Notes: generated by a model not told the origin, from the sequence alone. 64,000 bases of DNA from an uncultured Bacteroidia bacterium (GCA_902800045.1 CADCCZ010000005.1:171966-235965), one strand, 5' to 3'; shown: positions 27,055 through 36,185, numbered from the stretch's first letter. Translations and numbers: made by a program.

Positions 27055-29013
27055 ATGAGAATAAAGAATTTCACAATTTTCACTGCAATTATTGCAATTT
27101 TTGCTTTAACAACCCCTCAAAACACATACTCACAGGTATATCAATTCGAAAACCCAGGTTTCGAACAATGGGACAACAATAGTGCCACTGAAGAACCTAC
27201 TGGCTGGAACTCGTATCCGTCGGCAAACTGCACAATGTGGGTAGGATGTAGCAGCGCAAAAGCAAGAAGACACGAACGTTCGAACAACGTTCGCCCTGGT
27301 TCGACCGGACAATATTCGTGCCGCATATACTCGACCAGCGTGCTCGGTGTCGTTGCAAACGGAGCCCTTACAAGCGGCCAAATGCAACTTGCTTCTCTTA
27401 ACACAAGCAGTTCCGAAAACGGAAACAGAACTTTGAAAGATAACAATGATTTCAACCACCGTCTGAATGCAAAGCCAGATTCAATAGTTTTCTGGGCAAA
27501 GGTTAACAACGCTAGCAACGCTTCTGAAGCATGCTGCCACCTTTACATTCACGACAATTATAACCTACAGGACCCACTGGCAGGAAATCAGGCTGGATAC
27601 GAATCACATATTGTAGGTAAAGTTCCATCGTACAACTTCACCAATGTTACAGGTGGTGTATCTGTTGACAACAGCGGATGGCGCCGCCATTCATCTCCTA
27701 TATATTACGATGGATGCCCATCGAACGACCCGCAGTTTGTACTTGTAACATTCTCAACCAACTACCAGGCAATGGCTGGTAGCGCTGGCGACGAACTCTT
27801 CATCGACGATATCGAGTTCATCTACAATGCAAACTTGTCATCGATAACCGTAAATGGCACACCTATTCCAAACTTTAACCAGAATACTACCGAATATTAT
27901 GTTGACGTTGAATGCGGTGCCACAAACTACATTTCGGCAACTACCGCCTCGCCACGCGCTGCATACACAACATCACTTTCGGCAGACGGACTGACAGCTA
28001 CAATAAACGTAAGCCACGGCGACAAGTCGAAGACATACACCGTTCACTACCACCCTGCAATGACAACCCAGATTGCCGACCAAATCTGCAAGGGTGACTC
28101 GTACAGCCAGAACGGATTCTCCTTGCCAACTCAGGATGCTGCTGGAGTTTTCAACTTCAACAACACCTACCAACTTGCAGGCGGATGCGACTCGGTTGTC
28201 GAACTTAGCCTTACTGTAAACCCGACATACAACACAAACGTCGACTTAACAATCTGCTCTACAGCTACATACGACTTCTACGGACAGATATTAGACCAGC
28301 CGGGACAATACTATAAGACATTAACCAGCCAGCAAGGATGCGACAGCATAATTACGCTAAACCTTAATGTTGACAGCTACTATCAGGTCAACCTTAGCGA
28401 GCACATCTGCGAAGGCGACATGTCGGCAACACCAGGATTCGAAGGCAGAATTGATGCAGGAATCGATACACTATTCCTTGTTGCAACCAACAACTGCGAC
28501 AGCCTTGTATTGTTTTACCTCGAAGTCGGCAGAATCGATAACGTAGAACTCCTCGACAGCGTCGAAGTCGATACCGAATACTCCAACTACGGATTCGATC
28601 TTGCCGCAATACACGACGACGGCGAATATACATTTACCAACACTCTGGTAAACAACGAAGGCTGCGACTCAATCGTAACCCTTACCCTCAAGGTTTTGCC
28701 TAAGCCTGTAATCCCAGAACCCGAAGTAGTTGAAACTCCCGACGAAATCAGCTTCGAAGTATTCCCCTCGCCAGCATCGGGACAAGTAACCGTAAGAGCC
28801 AACTACGACGTCGCTGGCGCTATGGACACTTACGAATACATGATCTACGACGAACTTGGCAACTTTATGGACAAGGGCTACATCAACAGCAAGGACACCG
28901 TTCTCGACATTTCAAAGTACTACAGCGGATATTACTACATTAAGGTACTTTACGGCAACACTTTGAAAGAACAGAAGAAACGCAAGGCCATAAAGTTTGT
29001 GGTTGCAAACTAA
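27055..29013 (+). CDS. T9SS-sorted protein with PCMD-like N-terminal domain
   Basis: 652 residues. Signal peptide to about residue 26 (TYSQ). Residues about 30-265 resemble the putative carbohydrate metabolism domain (PCMD): FENPGFEQWDN, then a WAKVNN-type beta-sandwich ending DELFIDDIEFIY. Three cysteine-containing repeats follow (about 340-565), each ending GCDSVVEL or GCDSIITL. The C-terminus (about 575-652; FEVFPSPASGQVTV, then YYSGYYYIKVLYG) is a T9SS sorting domain of another subtype than the 47-56 kb genes. It is probably a surface carbohydrate-binding or structural protein. A weak promoter-like GACCTTTG lies at 27019. Confidence 0.82.
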   Translation: MRIKNFTIFTAIIAIFALTTPQNTYSQVYQFENPGFEQWDNNSATEEPTGWNSYPSANCTMWVGCSSAKARRHERSNNVRPGSTGQYSCRIYSTSVLGVVANGALTSGQMQLASLNTSSSENGNRTLKDNNDFNHRLNAKPDSIVFWAKVNNASNASEACCHLYIHDNYNLQDPLAGNQAGYESHIVGKVPSYNFTNVTGGVSVDNSGWRRHSSPIYYDGCPSNDPQFVLVTFSTNYQAMAGSAGDELFIDDIEFIYNANLSSITVNGTPIPNFNQNTTEYYVDVECGATNYISATTASPRAAYTTSLSADGLTATINVSHGDKSKTYTVHYHPAMTTQIADQICKGDSYSQNGFSLPTQDAAGVFNFNNTYQLAGGCDSVVELSLTVNPTYNTNVDLTICSTATYDFYGQILDQPGQYYKTLTSQQGCDSIITLNLNVDSYYQVNLSEHICEGDMSATPGFEGRIDAGIDTLFLVATNNCDSLVLFYLEVGRIDNVELLDSVEVDTEYSNYGFDLAAIHDDGEYTFTNTLVNNEGCDSIVTLTLKVLPKPVIPEPEVVETPDEISFEVFPSPASGQVTVRANYDVAGAMDTYEYMIYDELGNFMDKGYINSKDTVLDISKYYSGYYYIKVLYGNTLKEQKKRKAIKFVVAN

Positions 29014-29058
29014 GAAGAAAAGACTTGCAGGCTAAAAGGCCTAAAGCCCTATCATATT

Positions 29059-29093
29059 CAAAAAGCGCAGAAACAGATTCTGCGCTTTTTTTG
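29059..29093 (+). terminator. Rho-independent terminator
   Basis: AAAAGCGCAGAA (29061-29072) pairs with TTCTGCGCTTTT (29078-29089), followed by more T. It ends the gene at 27055-29013. Confidence 0.92.
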
Positions 29094-29169
29094 CATCTTG
29101 ACAACCTTGAACCTTGAACTTAAAACAAACAGAACCTTTGTACAATCGTGCCACGGCGCGATTCTTTAA

Positions 29170-29340
29170 GAAACGGCGAAGCCTCAGAAACGTGAAACCC
29201 AGAAACGGGCGTAGCCCATCAAACGCCATAGGCATTCAAACCCAAAAACGGGCGAAGCCCATAGAAACGGCGCAGCCATCAAACGCCGAAGCCCTCAACG
29301 AAGTTAACCTTTAGCTCAGCGTAAGCTAAACCCAGAAACT
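29170..29340 (+). repeat. Mini-hairpin array left of rnpB
   Basis: Cores GGCGAAGCC, GGGCGTAGCCC, GCCATAGGC, GGGCGAAGCCC, GGCGCAGCC and AACGAAGTT are separated by AGAAAC or TCAAAC spacers. Bases 29202-29307 align with 29823-29927 on the other side of rnpB; the last 30 nt are identical. Confidence 0.85.
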
Positions 29341-29394
29341 TGAACTTTGAACATTAAACATTAAACTTTTAACTTTCAACTCCCAACTTTTAAC

Positions 29395-29402
29395 TATCTT
29401 TG
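29395..29402 (+). promoter_or_regulatory. -7 promoter box of rnpB
   Basis: TATCTTTG directly before the RNA; start of transcription would fall close to the first base of stem P1. Confidence 0.75.
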
Positions 29403-29404
29403 CG

Positions 29405-29731
29405 CCCGAGTAGGTCAGTCTATCGCGTTGCCGCAAGGTAATGAGGAAAGTCCGGACAGCACAGGGCATTGCGCTCCTGAAATAGGAGAAGTCTGCGAAG
29501 GTTTGGCCGCGGAGAAGAGAACGACTTCCTTGGCGACAAGGTAAAGGTGAGAAGGTGGAGTAAGAGCCCACCGGTGGCGGTGGCGACACCGTCAGCCGTC
29601 CGCCCCGCAAGCTGCAAGTTCATGTATATCGGCGCTACAGGGTCGCCCGCCCGAGCCGAGGGGTAGAATGCACAGATAAATGATAGACAGCATCACACGA
29701 TGCCACAGAATTCGGCTTACGGCCTACTCGC
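29405..29731 (+). ncRNA. rnpB: RNase P RNA (class A)
   Basis: The catalytic RNA that trims the 5' leader of tRNA precursors. The conserved GAGGAAAGTCCGGACA lies near the 5' end and ACAGAATTCGGCTTA near the 3' end. The terminal stem P1 is visible as CGAGTAGGTC (29407-29416) with GGCCTACTCG (29721-29730). The internal GGGTAGAATGCACAGATAAA region is also typical. A T-run follows at 29732. The gene is framed by two homologous mini-hairpin arrays. Confidence 0.97.
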
Positions 29732-29770
29732 TTTTTTGGGCTAAAAGGCTTGAAGGCTAAAAGCCAATTT

Positions 29771-29820
29771 CAAACAACCATCAAACAACCATCAAACAAC
29801 CTCAAACAACCTCAAACAAT
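29771..29820 (+). repeat. CAAACAAC tandem repeat
   Basis: Five units of 10-11 nt (TCAAACAACCA/TCAAACAACC) directly before the right-hand mini-hairpin array. The same motif occurs in reverse orientation as GTTGTTTGAA pairs at 37070-37091. Confidence 0.75.
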
Positions 29821-29821
29821 T

Positions 29822-29930
29822 AGAAACGGCGAAGCCATCAAACGCCGCAGGCATTCAAACCCAGAAACGGGCGAAGCCCACTCAAACGGCGTCAGCCATC
29901 AAACGCCGAAGCCCTCAACGAAGTTAAACG
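29822..29930 (+). repeat. Mini-hairpin array right of rnpB
   Basis: Cores GGCGAAGCC, GCCGCAGGC, GGGCGAAGCCC, GGCGTCAGCC and AACGAAGTT. It is a diverged direct copy of 29202-29307. Confidence 0.85.
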
Positions 29931-29991
29931 CCCTCCTTCTTTTGTTAATAACTTTTTTCAACTTTTATTGCTCTACTTATCAAAAAATATT

Positions 29992-29999
29992 TACCTTTG
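29992..29999 (+). promoter_or_regulatory. -7 promoter box
   Basis: TACCTTTG, 31 nt before the ATG at 30030. Confidence 0.65.
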
Positions 30000-30029
30000 C
30001 TCTCAAATAACATTTAAATTTTATCGAAC

Positions 30030-31703
30030 ATGAAAAAGTTTACATTTTTAATGATTGCAATCCTCGTAGCATCTATGAGTTTTGCACAACAACAGGTACA
30101 ATTGAGAAACAGAACTGCTATTGTTCCGTCTCATAAGTCTTTACAAACCTCATTACAAGCAAAGGCAACAAGAACTGTAATCTTTACTGAAGATTTTGAA
30201 AGCGGTATGCCAACAGGTTGGGCAACAGTAGATAGCGATGGTGACGGATTCAACTGGGAATCTCACATCAACACAGGATCGGGCAACTTTGAAGCACACT
30301 CAGGTGATGGTATTTTAACATCAGCAAGCTATGATAATGATAATGGCGTTGCTCTCACTCCCGACAACTGGGTTATCACTCCTGCTATTGAATTACCAGC
30401 AACAACTGATCCTATCATGTTGACATTCTATGTTTGCGGACAAGATGCTTCATATGCAGGAGAACATTATGGCGTATATATTTCGACAGGCGACAATCAA
30501 ACTGATTTAACTTCATTTGTTTGCCTTGGACAGGAAACTATAGACGCAAATGGTGGAAGCGGATTAACAAGAGAGTCTGGCGCATATGGTGAAAAGAACG
30601 TTGACCTCACTTCATACGCAAACCAAACAGTATACATTGCCTTCCGTCACTTCAACTGCACCGATATGTTCTACTTGAACCTTGACGATGTAAGCGTTAA
30701 CACACTTTCAGCATGTACAACTCCTATGAATCCAAACACTACTGACATCACTTACACAAGCGCAACATTAAATTGGACAGGTTTCTCAGATAGCTACAAT
30801 GTTCGTTATAGAGCATTAACTGCAACAATATATGAAAACTTTGAAAATGGTATTCCTGCAACATGGACAACTATTGATGCTGACGCTGATGGAAACAATT
30901 GGTTGGCTGTAAGTGAAATACCTACCGTATATACCTCTTATTCTCAGGTTCCTGCTTGGGCACATGAAGGTAACGATGCTGCAACAAGTCCTTCATACGC
31001 TAATGGTGCTGGCGCATTTTCAAGCGACCAGTGGCTCATTACACCTCAGGTTGACTTAGGTGGTTTGTTGATGTTTTATGCAACAAGTGCATATGCTGAC
31101 GAGTATGAAGTATTGCTATCAACTACAGGAACAGATATTTCTGACTTTACTACCACCCTCAAGACTATGACCGCTGCATCTACTACATGGGATGAAATCT
31201 CTATCGACTTGAGTTCTTATGCTGGACAGCAGGGCTACATTGCTATACATCATGTATTCGAAGATGGTTATTTCCTAATCATTGATGATTTCGGCATTTA
31301 TACTATTGGAGAATGGGTTGAAGCTAATGCAACAGAAGCTACTCTCGCTCTCAATAACCTAACTGATGGCACAACATATGAATGGCAGGTACGTGGCGTA
31401 TGCGAAGGCGACGAAACAACAGATTGGAGCGCTTCTGTATCATTCACAACTCCTATTTTAGTTTCTATCGATGCAGCAGAAGAAATCGCTAATATCGCTG
31501 TATATCCTAACCCAACTAAGGACATAGTAACTATCGCTAACGCTGAAGGTAAGAACATCGTTATCGTTAACTCTCTCGGTCAGGTTGTTGCTAACATCGA
31601 AAACGCTGCAGCTAACCAGACTATCGACGTTGCTAACTTCGCAAACGGAACCTACTTCGTAAAGGTTGACGCAGAAGTTGTAAAGCTCAACGTTGTAAAG
31701 TAG
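30030..31703 (+). CDS. T9SS-sorted protein with two cleaved-adhesin domains
   Basis: 557 residues. Signal peptide MKKFTFLMIAILVASMSFAQ. Two cleaved-adhesin/choice-of-anchor J domains lie at about 52-230 (EDFESGMPTGWATVDSDGDG, GEKNVDLTSYANQTVYIAFR) and 270-430 (ENFENGIPATW). They are joined and followed by FN3-like segments. The C-terminal sorting domain (about 485-557) carries IAVYPNPTKDIVTI and ends GTYFVKVDAEVVKLNVVK. Adhesin J domains bind cell-surface or matrix ligands in Porphyromonas. The leader element of the 47-52 kb paralogs is absent here. Confidence 0.87.
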   Translation: MKKFTFLMIAILVASMSFAQQQVQLRNRTAIVPSHKSLQTSLQAKATRTVIFTEDFESGMPTGWATVDSDGDGFNWESHINTGSGNFEAHSGDGILTSASYDNDNGVALTPDNWVITPAIELPATTDPIMLTFYVCGQDASYAGEHYGVYISTGDNQTDLTSFVCLGQETIDANGGSGLTRESGAYGEKNVDLTSYANQTVYIAFRHFNCTDMFYLNLDDVSVNTLSACTTPMNPNTTDITYTSATLNWTGFSDSYNVRYRALTATIYENFENGIPATWTTIDADADGNNWLAVSEIPTVYTSYSQVPAWAHEGNDAATSPSYANGAGAFSSDQWLITPQVDLGGLLMFYATSAYADEYEVLLSTTGTDISDFTTTLKTMTAASTTWDEISIDLSSYAGQQGYIAIHHVFEDGYFLIIDDFGIYTIGEWVEANATEATLALNNLTDGTTYEWQVRGVCEGDETTDWSASVSFTTPILVSIDAAEEIANIAVYPNPTKDIVTIANAEGKNIVIVNSLGQVVANIENAAANQTIDVANFANGTYFVKVDAEVVKLNVVK

Positions 31704-31730
31704 CCTCATACTATAAACTTTATAATTATT

Positions 31731-31764
31731 AAAAATCGCCATCCTTCGGGTGGCGATTTTTTTT
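31731..31764 (+). terminator. Rho-independent terminator
   Basis: AAATCGCCATCC and GGTGGCGATTT (one bulge) enclose TTCG, followed by a run of eight T. Confidence 0.92.
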
Positions 31765-31801
31765 GTTCTCTGCTAATTGTCAACCCTTAGCTCCACGAAG
31801 C

Positions 31802-31920
31802 TAATTGTCCATTGTCCATTGTCCATTGTCCATTGTCAATTGTCCATTGTTAATTGTCCATTGTTAATTGTCCATTGTCAATTGTCCATTGTCAATTGTC
31901 CATTGTTAATTGTCCATTGT
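31802..31920 (+). repeat. Heptamer tandem repeat, 17 units
   Basis: Seventeen consecutive 7-nt units (CCATTGT, CAATTGT or TAATTGT) with no interruption. The array ends 4 nt before the recR -7 box, so it fills the whole upstream promoter region and offers a TTG every 7 bp. Confidence 0.92.
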
Positions 31921-31924
31921 TAAT

Positions 31925-31932
31925 TATCTTTG
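31925..31932 (+). promoter_or_regulatory. -7 promoter box of recR
   Basis: TATCTTTG ends only 4 nt before the ATG at 31937, so the transcript should be leaderless or nearly so. The -33 TTG would be 31903-31905, inside the heptamer array, with 19 nt between TTG and the -7 box. Confidence 0.7.
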
Positions 31933-31936
31933 CCCC

Positions 31937-32533
31937 ATGCAAAACAAACTCATCGACGAATCGATTCAGCAGTTCATGACACTGCCAGGAATAGGCCGGA
32001 AGACCGCACAGCGCTTTGTACTTCACCTGCTGCGCAAGTCGCTCGAAGATGTCACCAACTTCACAGAAACAATACAGCGCATGAAGGAGAACATCAGGTT
32101 CTGCCACGTGTGTAACAACATTTCCGAAAACGACATCTGCGAAATCTGCGCCAATCCCAACCGCGACCATACAACCGTATGCGTTGTCGAAAACATCAAC
32201 GACGTGATGGCAATCGAAGCCACCGCTCAATACAACGGCACCTACCACGTGCTTGGCGGTGTAATTTCGCCAATGGACGGCATCAGCCCAACCGACCTTC
32301 ACATCGCCGACCTCGTAGAACGGGCTTCGTCGGGCGAAATCAACGAAATTATCCTCGCCCTACCAACCACCATGGAAGGCGAAACAACCAACTACTACAT
32401 AAACAAAAAACTACTGCCGACCAGCGTGAAGGTAACCGTTATAGCCAAGGGAATAGCCGTAGGCGAAGAACTGCAGTACACCGACGAAATCACACTGTCG
32501 CAGGCAATCAAAAACAGAAAACCATTCGAATAA
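31937..32533 (+). CDS. recR: Recombination protein RecR
   Basis: 198 residues from the ATG at 31937; an upstream in-frame start at 31910 lies before the promoter box and is rejected. The protein has the helix-hairpin-helix (LPGIGRKTAQRF), the four-cysteine zinc finger (CHVC, then CEIC) and the Toprim domain (VCVVENINDVMAIEATAQY, and YHVLGGVISPMDGI). RecR acts with RecO and RecF to load RecA at gaps. Confidence 0.96.
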   Translation: MQNKLIDESIQQFMTLPGIGRKTAQRFVLHLLRKSLEDVTNFTETIQRMKENIRFCHVCNNISENDICEICANPNRDHTTVCVVENINDVMAIEATAQYNGTYHVLGGVISPMDGISPTDLHIADLVERASSGEINEIILALPTTMEGETTNYYINKKLLPTSVKVTVIAKGIAVGEELQYTDEITLSQAIKNRKPFE

Positions 32534-32578
32534 AAGAGGCTGACAGGCGAAAGGAAGACGAAAAAAAGAAATCTGTAC

Positions 32579-32598
32579 AGACGCAATTTATTGCGTCT
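32579..32598. repeat. Dispersed GACGCAA/TTGCGTC palindrome
   Basis: AGACGCAAT and ATTGCGTCT around TT, preceded by GTAC. It lies 45 nt after the recR stop codon and may end that transcript. Confidence 0.75.
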
Positions 32599-32669
32599 CA
32601 TTATATACTGCAACGCATACGCAATTTTCTTTTTTTCTTAAAACCCATCTCGATTTCCAAATTAAATTT

Positions 32670-32677
32670 TATATTTG
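32670..32677 (+). promoter_or_regulatory. -7 promoter box
   Basis: TATATTTG, 41 nt before the ATG at 32718. Confidence 0.6.
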
Positions 32678-32717
32678 CAAATTGATATTTTATGTTTCAT
32701 CATCAAAATTGGCTCAA

Positions 32718-34703
32718 ATGAAAAACATACTGAAAATCACGGCAATAATAATAGCACTCGTAGTGCTGTCCGTCAACGCATTCTCGCAGAAAGGCAAAGA
32801 CAGAGCTGGACTCGACGCACAGTTCCTCGTTTCTTCGTACGAAATAACCGCCGGCGATTGCGTTTACTTCACCGACATGTCTACTGGGAACCCAACACAC
32901 TGGCAGTGGACTTTCGAAGGTGCACAAACCACAACATCGAACGAACAGCACCCACAAAATATATGCTACTACTACCCTGGCGTATACTCAGTAATCCTTG
33001 AAGTACAGAACGGAGCAATGGTCAACACCGAAGTCGTTACCGAATGTATAACCGTGCTTCCAAACACCGAAACGCCAATTGCCGATTTCACCGCCAACCT
33101 TACGACAATCCCCGAAAACAGCATAGTGCAGTTCACAAGCCTGTCGCAAAACGGACCGTTCGTAACATACCAGTGGTCGTTCGAAGGCGGTATGCCATCG
33201 ACATCGACTGATGAACGTCCCACGCCAATCACTTATCCACATGCTGGTCAGTACAACGTCGAACTTACCGTAACCGACATGAACGGCAATAGTGACACAG
33301 AAACTAAAAACTTCTATATCAACGTTGTTCCCGAAGCAACCACACGTCCCGAAGCCAACTTCATGGCCGACAGAACATATATTGCTCCCGGCGATGCCAT
33401 CAACTTCACCGACCGAAGCCTCGGAACTCCATATATCTGGCACTGGTTCTTCGAAGGCGCTGTGCCAACAACATCAAACGCACAAAACCCAACTGGAATT
33501 ATGTTCCCGATGCCAGGCACCTACGATGTTGAACTCGTTATCGAAAGCAACATGGGACTCGACACTCTGCGCCGCGAAAACTATATCACCGTTGCCAATA
33601 CCGACCCATGCGTGGCTATCCCCGAAGCCAACTTCAAGGCCTCGCCTCGCCTTATCCGCTCAGGAACAAGAGTTTACTTCGAAGACTTATCGACAAACAA
33701 CCCTACAGCATGGGCATGGGAATTCGAAGGAGGTTATCCAACCACCGCTGCAACTGCCAATATTATTAATGGTATCGAATACAACGCTGCAGGTTTCTAC
33801 GATGTATTTCACTCTGTTTCAAACGAATGCGGTGTAACATCGATTACAAAGGAAGACTACATAATGGTATTCTCTGGACCTGTTCCTCAATACTGCGACA
33901 CAATATCAAACATTCGTATAAACGAAATTCCTGGCAATCCGCAACCAGGTGGATCGTGGGGATTCATTGGCGGACACAACCAGCAGAGAATCAAATATTA
34001 CGCCGACAAATTCAACCAATACTCGTTCGAAAGAGTCGATGCAATAATAGTACCTGTATTTAAGTCGCAAGCAGGTTCTTACAGCTCGTATGTAACGTTC
34101 TACATCTGGGACGGAAACTCACAGACACCGGATTCAATCCTCGCACAAAAGAAAGTTTACCTGCGCGACATTCCCGAAAACTACAACTACGTTGTCGAAT
34201 TCGACGACCCTGTAACTGTTGACGGTCCATTCTTTGCAGGATACAAAATAAACTATACAGGAACTAACGCTAACGGCGAAGGCGACTGGTTTGTAGTAAG
34301 CATTGCCCCGAATAGAAGCGAACCAGGCTCCAACACCTTGTATGTTAAGAGCAGCGACGAATGGCTAACCGCTTTCGAAAAGTTCGGAATCAGAACTTCG
34401 ACAGCTATACGTCCCGTAACTTGCATCGTCGACATCGAGGACTATGCTGCCGACCACGATATAAGCATCTACCCTAACCCCGCCAGCAGCATTGTCAACA
34501 TCAACCTTGGCACTGTTGAATATGGCAAGGACATAACCATCGACATCTACGACATGCTCGGTCGCAAAGTCGCTACTCAAAACACCAACAGCAGCGAAGG
34601 CAGCATCGAGTTGAACGTAAGCGACTACAGCGAAGGCTTGTATTTCATAAAGATGAACATCGACGGACACAGCGTAACCGAAAAGGTTCTTATTGCAAGA
34701 TAA
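32718..34703 (+). CDS. T9SS-sorted PKD-domain protein
   Basis: 661 residues from the ATG at 32718, where the signal peptide MKNILKITAIIIALVVLSVNAFSQ begins (an upstream frame start at 32682 lies before it). Four PKD domains follow (about 30-390), each with a WxWxFEGxxPTT-like core and a PGxYxVxLxV strand. A beta-rich domain (about 410-570) and a T9SS sorting domain (about 585-661; ISIYPNPASSIVNIN, SEGLYFIKMNIDG) complete it. PKD domains are surface spacers or glycan-binding modules. The stop overlaps the rnhA start (TAATG). Confidence 0.87.
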   Translation: MKNILKITAIIIALVVLSVNAFSQKGKDRAGLDAQFLVSSYEITAGDCVYFTDMSTGNPTHWQWTFEGAQTTTSNEQHPQNICYYYPGVYSVILEVQNGAMVNTEVVTECITVLPNTETPIADFTANLTTIPENSIVQFTSLSQNGPFVTYQWSFEGGMPSTSTDERPTPITYPHAGQYNVELTVTDMNGNSDTETKNFYINVVPEATTRPEANFMADRTYIAPGDAINFTDRSLGTPYIWHWFFEGAVPTTSNAQNPTGIMFPMPGTYDVELVIESNMGLDTLRRENYITVANTDPCVAIPEANFKASPRLIRSGTRVYFEDLSTNNPTAWAWEFEGGYPTTAATANIINGIEYNAAGFYDVFHSVSNECGVTSITKEDYIMVFSGPVPQYCDTISNIRINEIPGNPQPGGSWGFIGGHNQQRIKYYADKFNQYSFERVDAIIVPVFKSQAGSYSSYVTFYIWDGNSQTPDSILAQKKVYLRDIPENYNYVVEFDDPVTVDGPFFAGYKINYTGTNANGEGDWFVVSIAPNRSEPGSNTLYVKSSDEWLTAFEKFGIRTSTAIRPVTCIVDIEDYAADHDISIYPNPASSIVNINLGTVEYGKDITIDIYDMLGRKVATQNTNSSEGSIELNVSDYSEGLYFIKMNIDGHSVTEKVLIAR

Positions 34704-35209
34704 TGGCAGAAGAAAAAACGGCTACACAACCGCCGACAATAACTATCTACACCGATGGCTCGTCGCGTGGAAATCCTGGTCCAGGCGGATACGGAATCGT
34801 ACTCATTAGTGGACCTCATTACAAAGAAGCATCTTGCGGATACCGTCGTACCACCAACAACCGAATGGAACTTCTTGGGGTAATTAAAGCTCTCGAAATG
34901 CTGAAAATTCCAAATTCCAACGTTACAATCTACACAGACTCAAAATATATATCCAACGCAGTAAATAAAAAATGGTTAGATAATTGGATAGAAATGGGAT
35001 TAAGTTATATTAAGAATCCTGATTTATGGTCTAGATATATTAAAATTGCTAAACAACACTGTGTAAAAATTATATGGGTAAAAGGCCACGCCGACAATCC
35101 ATATAACAACCGTTGTGACAAACTTGCTGTTGCTGCTGCTACTGGAGATAATCTGCTTATAGATGCATATTTCGAAAACACAGAAAATGGAGGAAAGCTA
35201 CCATTATAA
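34703..35209 (+). CDS. rnhA: Ribonuclease HI
   Basis: 168 residues. The catalytic acidic set is complete: D18 (YTDGSSRGNPG), E56 (NNRMELL), D79 (YTDSKY) and D139 (RCDKLA), with H129 in VKGHADNP. It degrades RNA in RNA-DNA hybrids. The start codon overlaps the PKD gene stop. The segment at about 34895-35165 is markedly A/T-rich (ATATTAAAATTGC and similar, many ATA/TTA/AAT codons) compared with both ends and with neighbouring core genes, which hints at a recombined or relaxed region. Confidence 0.94.
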   Translation: MAEEKTATQPPTITIYTDGSSRGNPGPGGYGIVLISGPHYKEASCGYRRTTNNRMELLGVIKALEMLKIPNSNVTIYTDSKYISNAVNKKWLDNWIEMGLSYIKNPDLWSRYIKIAKQHCVKIIWVKGHADNPYNNRCDKLAVAAATGDNLLIDAYFENTENGGKLPL

Positions 35210-35211
35210 AA

Positions 35212-36150
35212 ATGCAAACTCTCTGCGACATATTGCATATCGAACACCCAATCATAATGGCTCCGATGTTCCTCGTCAGCAACGAGGAAATGGTTGTCGC
35301 CGCCCTCGAATGCGGAATTACAGCGGCTATTCCAGCTGCCAACTACCGCAAAAAAGGAGAACTTGCGCACGCAATCGCCAGCATCAAGGAGAAAACTCAA
35401 AAGCCATTCGGCATCAACCTGGTCGTAAACAAGTCGAACACCCGATATAAGCAGCAACTTGCCGAAATCATTGAAGCAAAACCAGCATTTATCATCACAT
35501 CGCTCGGCAGTCCTAGACAAGCCATAGAAATGGCGCATGCAAACGGAATCAAGGTTTTCTGCGATGTGGTCGACTTGAAGTTTGCCCAGAAAGTCGAAAG
35601 TCTTGGTGCCGATGCAATTATCGCAGTCAACTCGCTTGCTGGCGGACATTCAGGAATGCTCACTCCCGACGAATTAATGCCCAACCTAGTCGACAACTGC
35701 CACATACCTATTATATATGCAGGAGGCATAGCCCGCAAGCAGGATGTTGACAAAGCATTGGGAATGGGTGCGGCAGGAGTTTCGGTCGGCACCATATTCA
35801 TTGCCAGCAACGAATGCAAGGTTTCGGACGAATACAAAAAGGCCGTCGTCGAATACGGAGCCAAAGACATTGTAATGACGCGCAAACTTTCGGGCAGTCC
35901 GACGGCAGTGATAAACACCCCCTACCTGCAACAGATTGGCAACAAGCCAAACATCTGGGAAAAGCTTATAAATAGCAATTCTGCTTTAAAGAAGTTTGCC
36001 AAGTCGGTAATGATGAAGGCCGGAATGAAAAAACTCTACGACTCAGCATTCAAGGCAACCTACAAGACAGTATGGTGCGCAGGTGTTGCAATAGAGCACG
36101 TACACGAAGTAAAGCCGATAAAGGAAATAATTGCTGGGCTTACGGAATAA
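35212..36150 (+). CDS. Nitronate monooxygenase-like flavoprotein
   Basis: 312 residues. FMN-binding TIM barrel of the nitronate monooxygenase/FabK group: HPIIMAPMFLVSNEE, AVNSLAGGHSG, IYAGGIA and GMGAAGVSVGTIF. Members oxidise nitronates or reduce enoyl-ACP; the sequence does not decide, and FabK-like use is possible. It lies 3 nt after rnhA, so the PKD gene, rnhA and this gene may share a transcript. Confidence 0.85.
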   Translation: MQTLCDILHIEHPIIMAPMFLVSNEEMVVAALECGITAAIPAANYRKKGELAHAIASIKEKTQKPFGINLVVNKSNTRYKQQLAEIIEAKPAFIITSLGSPRQAIEMAHANGIKVFCDVVDLKFAQKVESLGADAIIAVNSLAGGHSGMLTPDELMPNLVDNCHIPIIYAGGIARKQDVDKALGMGAAGVSVGTIFIASNECKVSDEYKKAVVEYGAKDIVMTRKLSGSPTAVINTPYLQQIGNKPNIWEKLINSNSALKKFAKSVMMKAGMKKLYDSAFKATYKTVWCAGVAIEHVHEVKPIKEIIAGLTE

Positions 36151-36185
36151 TCAAAAATCGTAAATCGTACTTCGTAAATATTTCT

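Noticed and set aside
31802-31920. Possible CRISPR array before recR
   Set aside because: The units are 7 nt and contiguous with no spacers; no cas genes are present.
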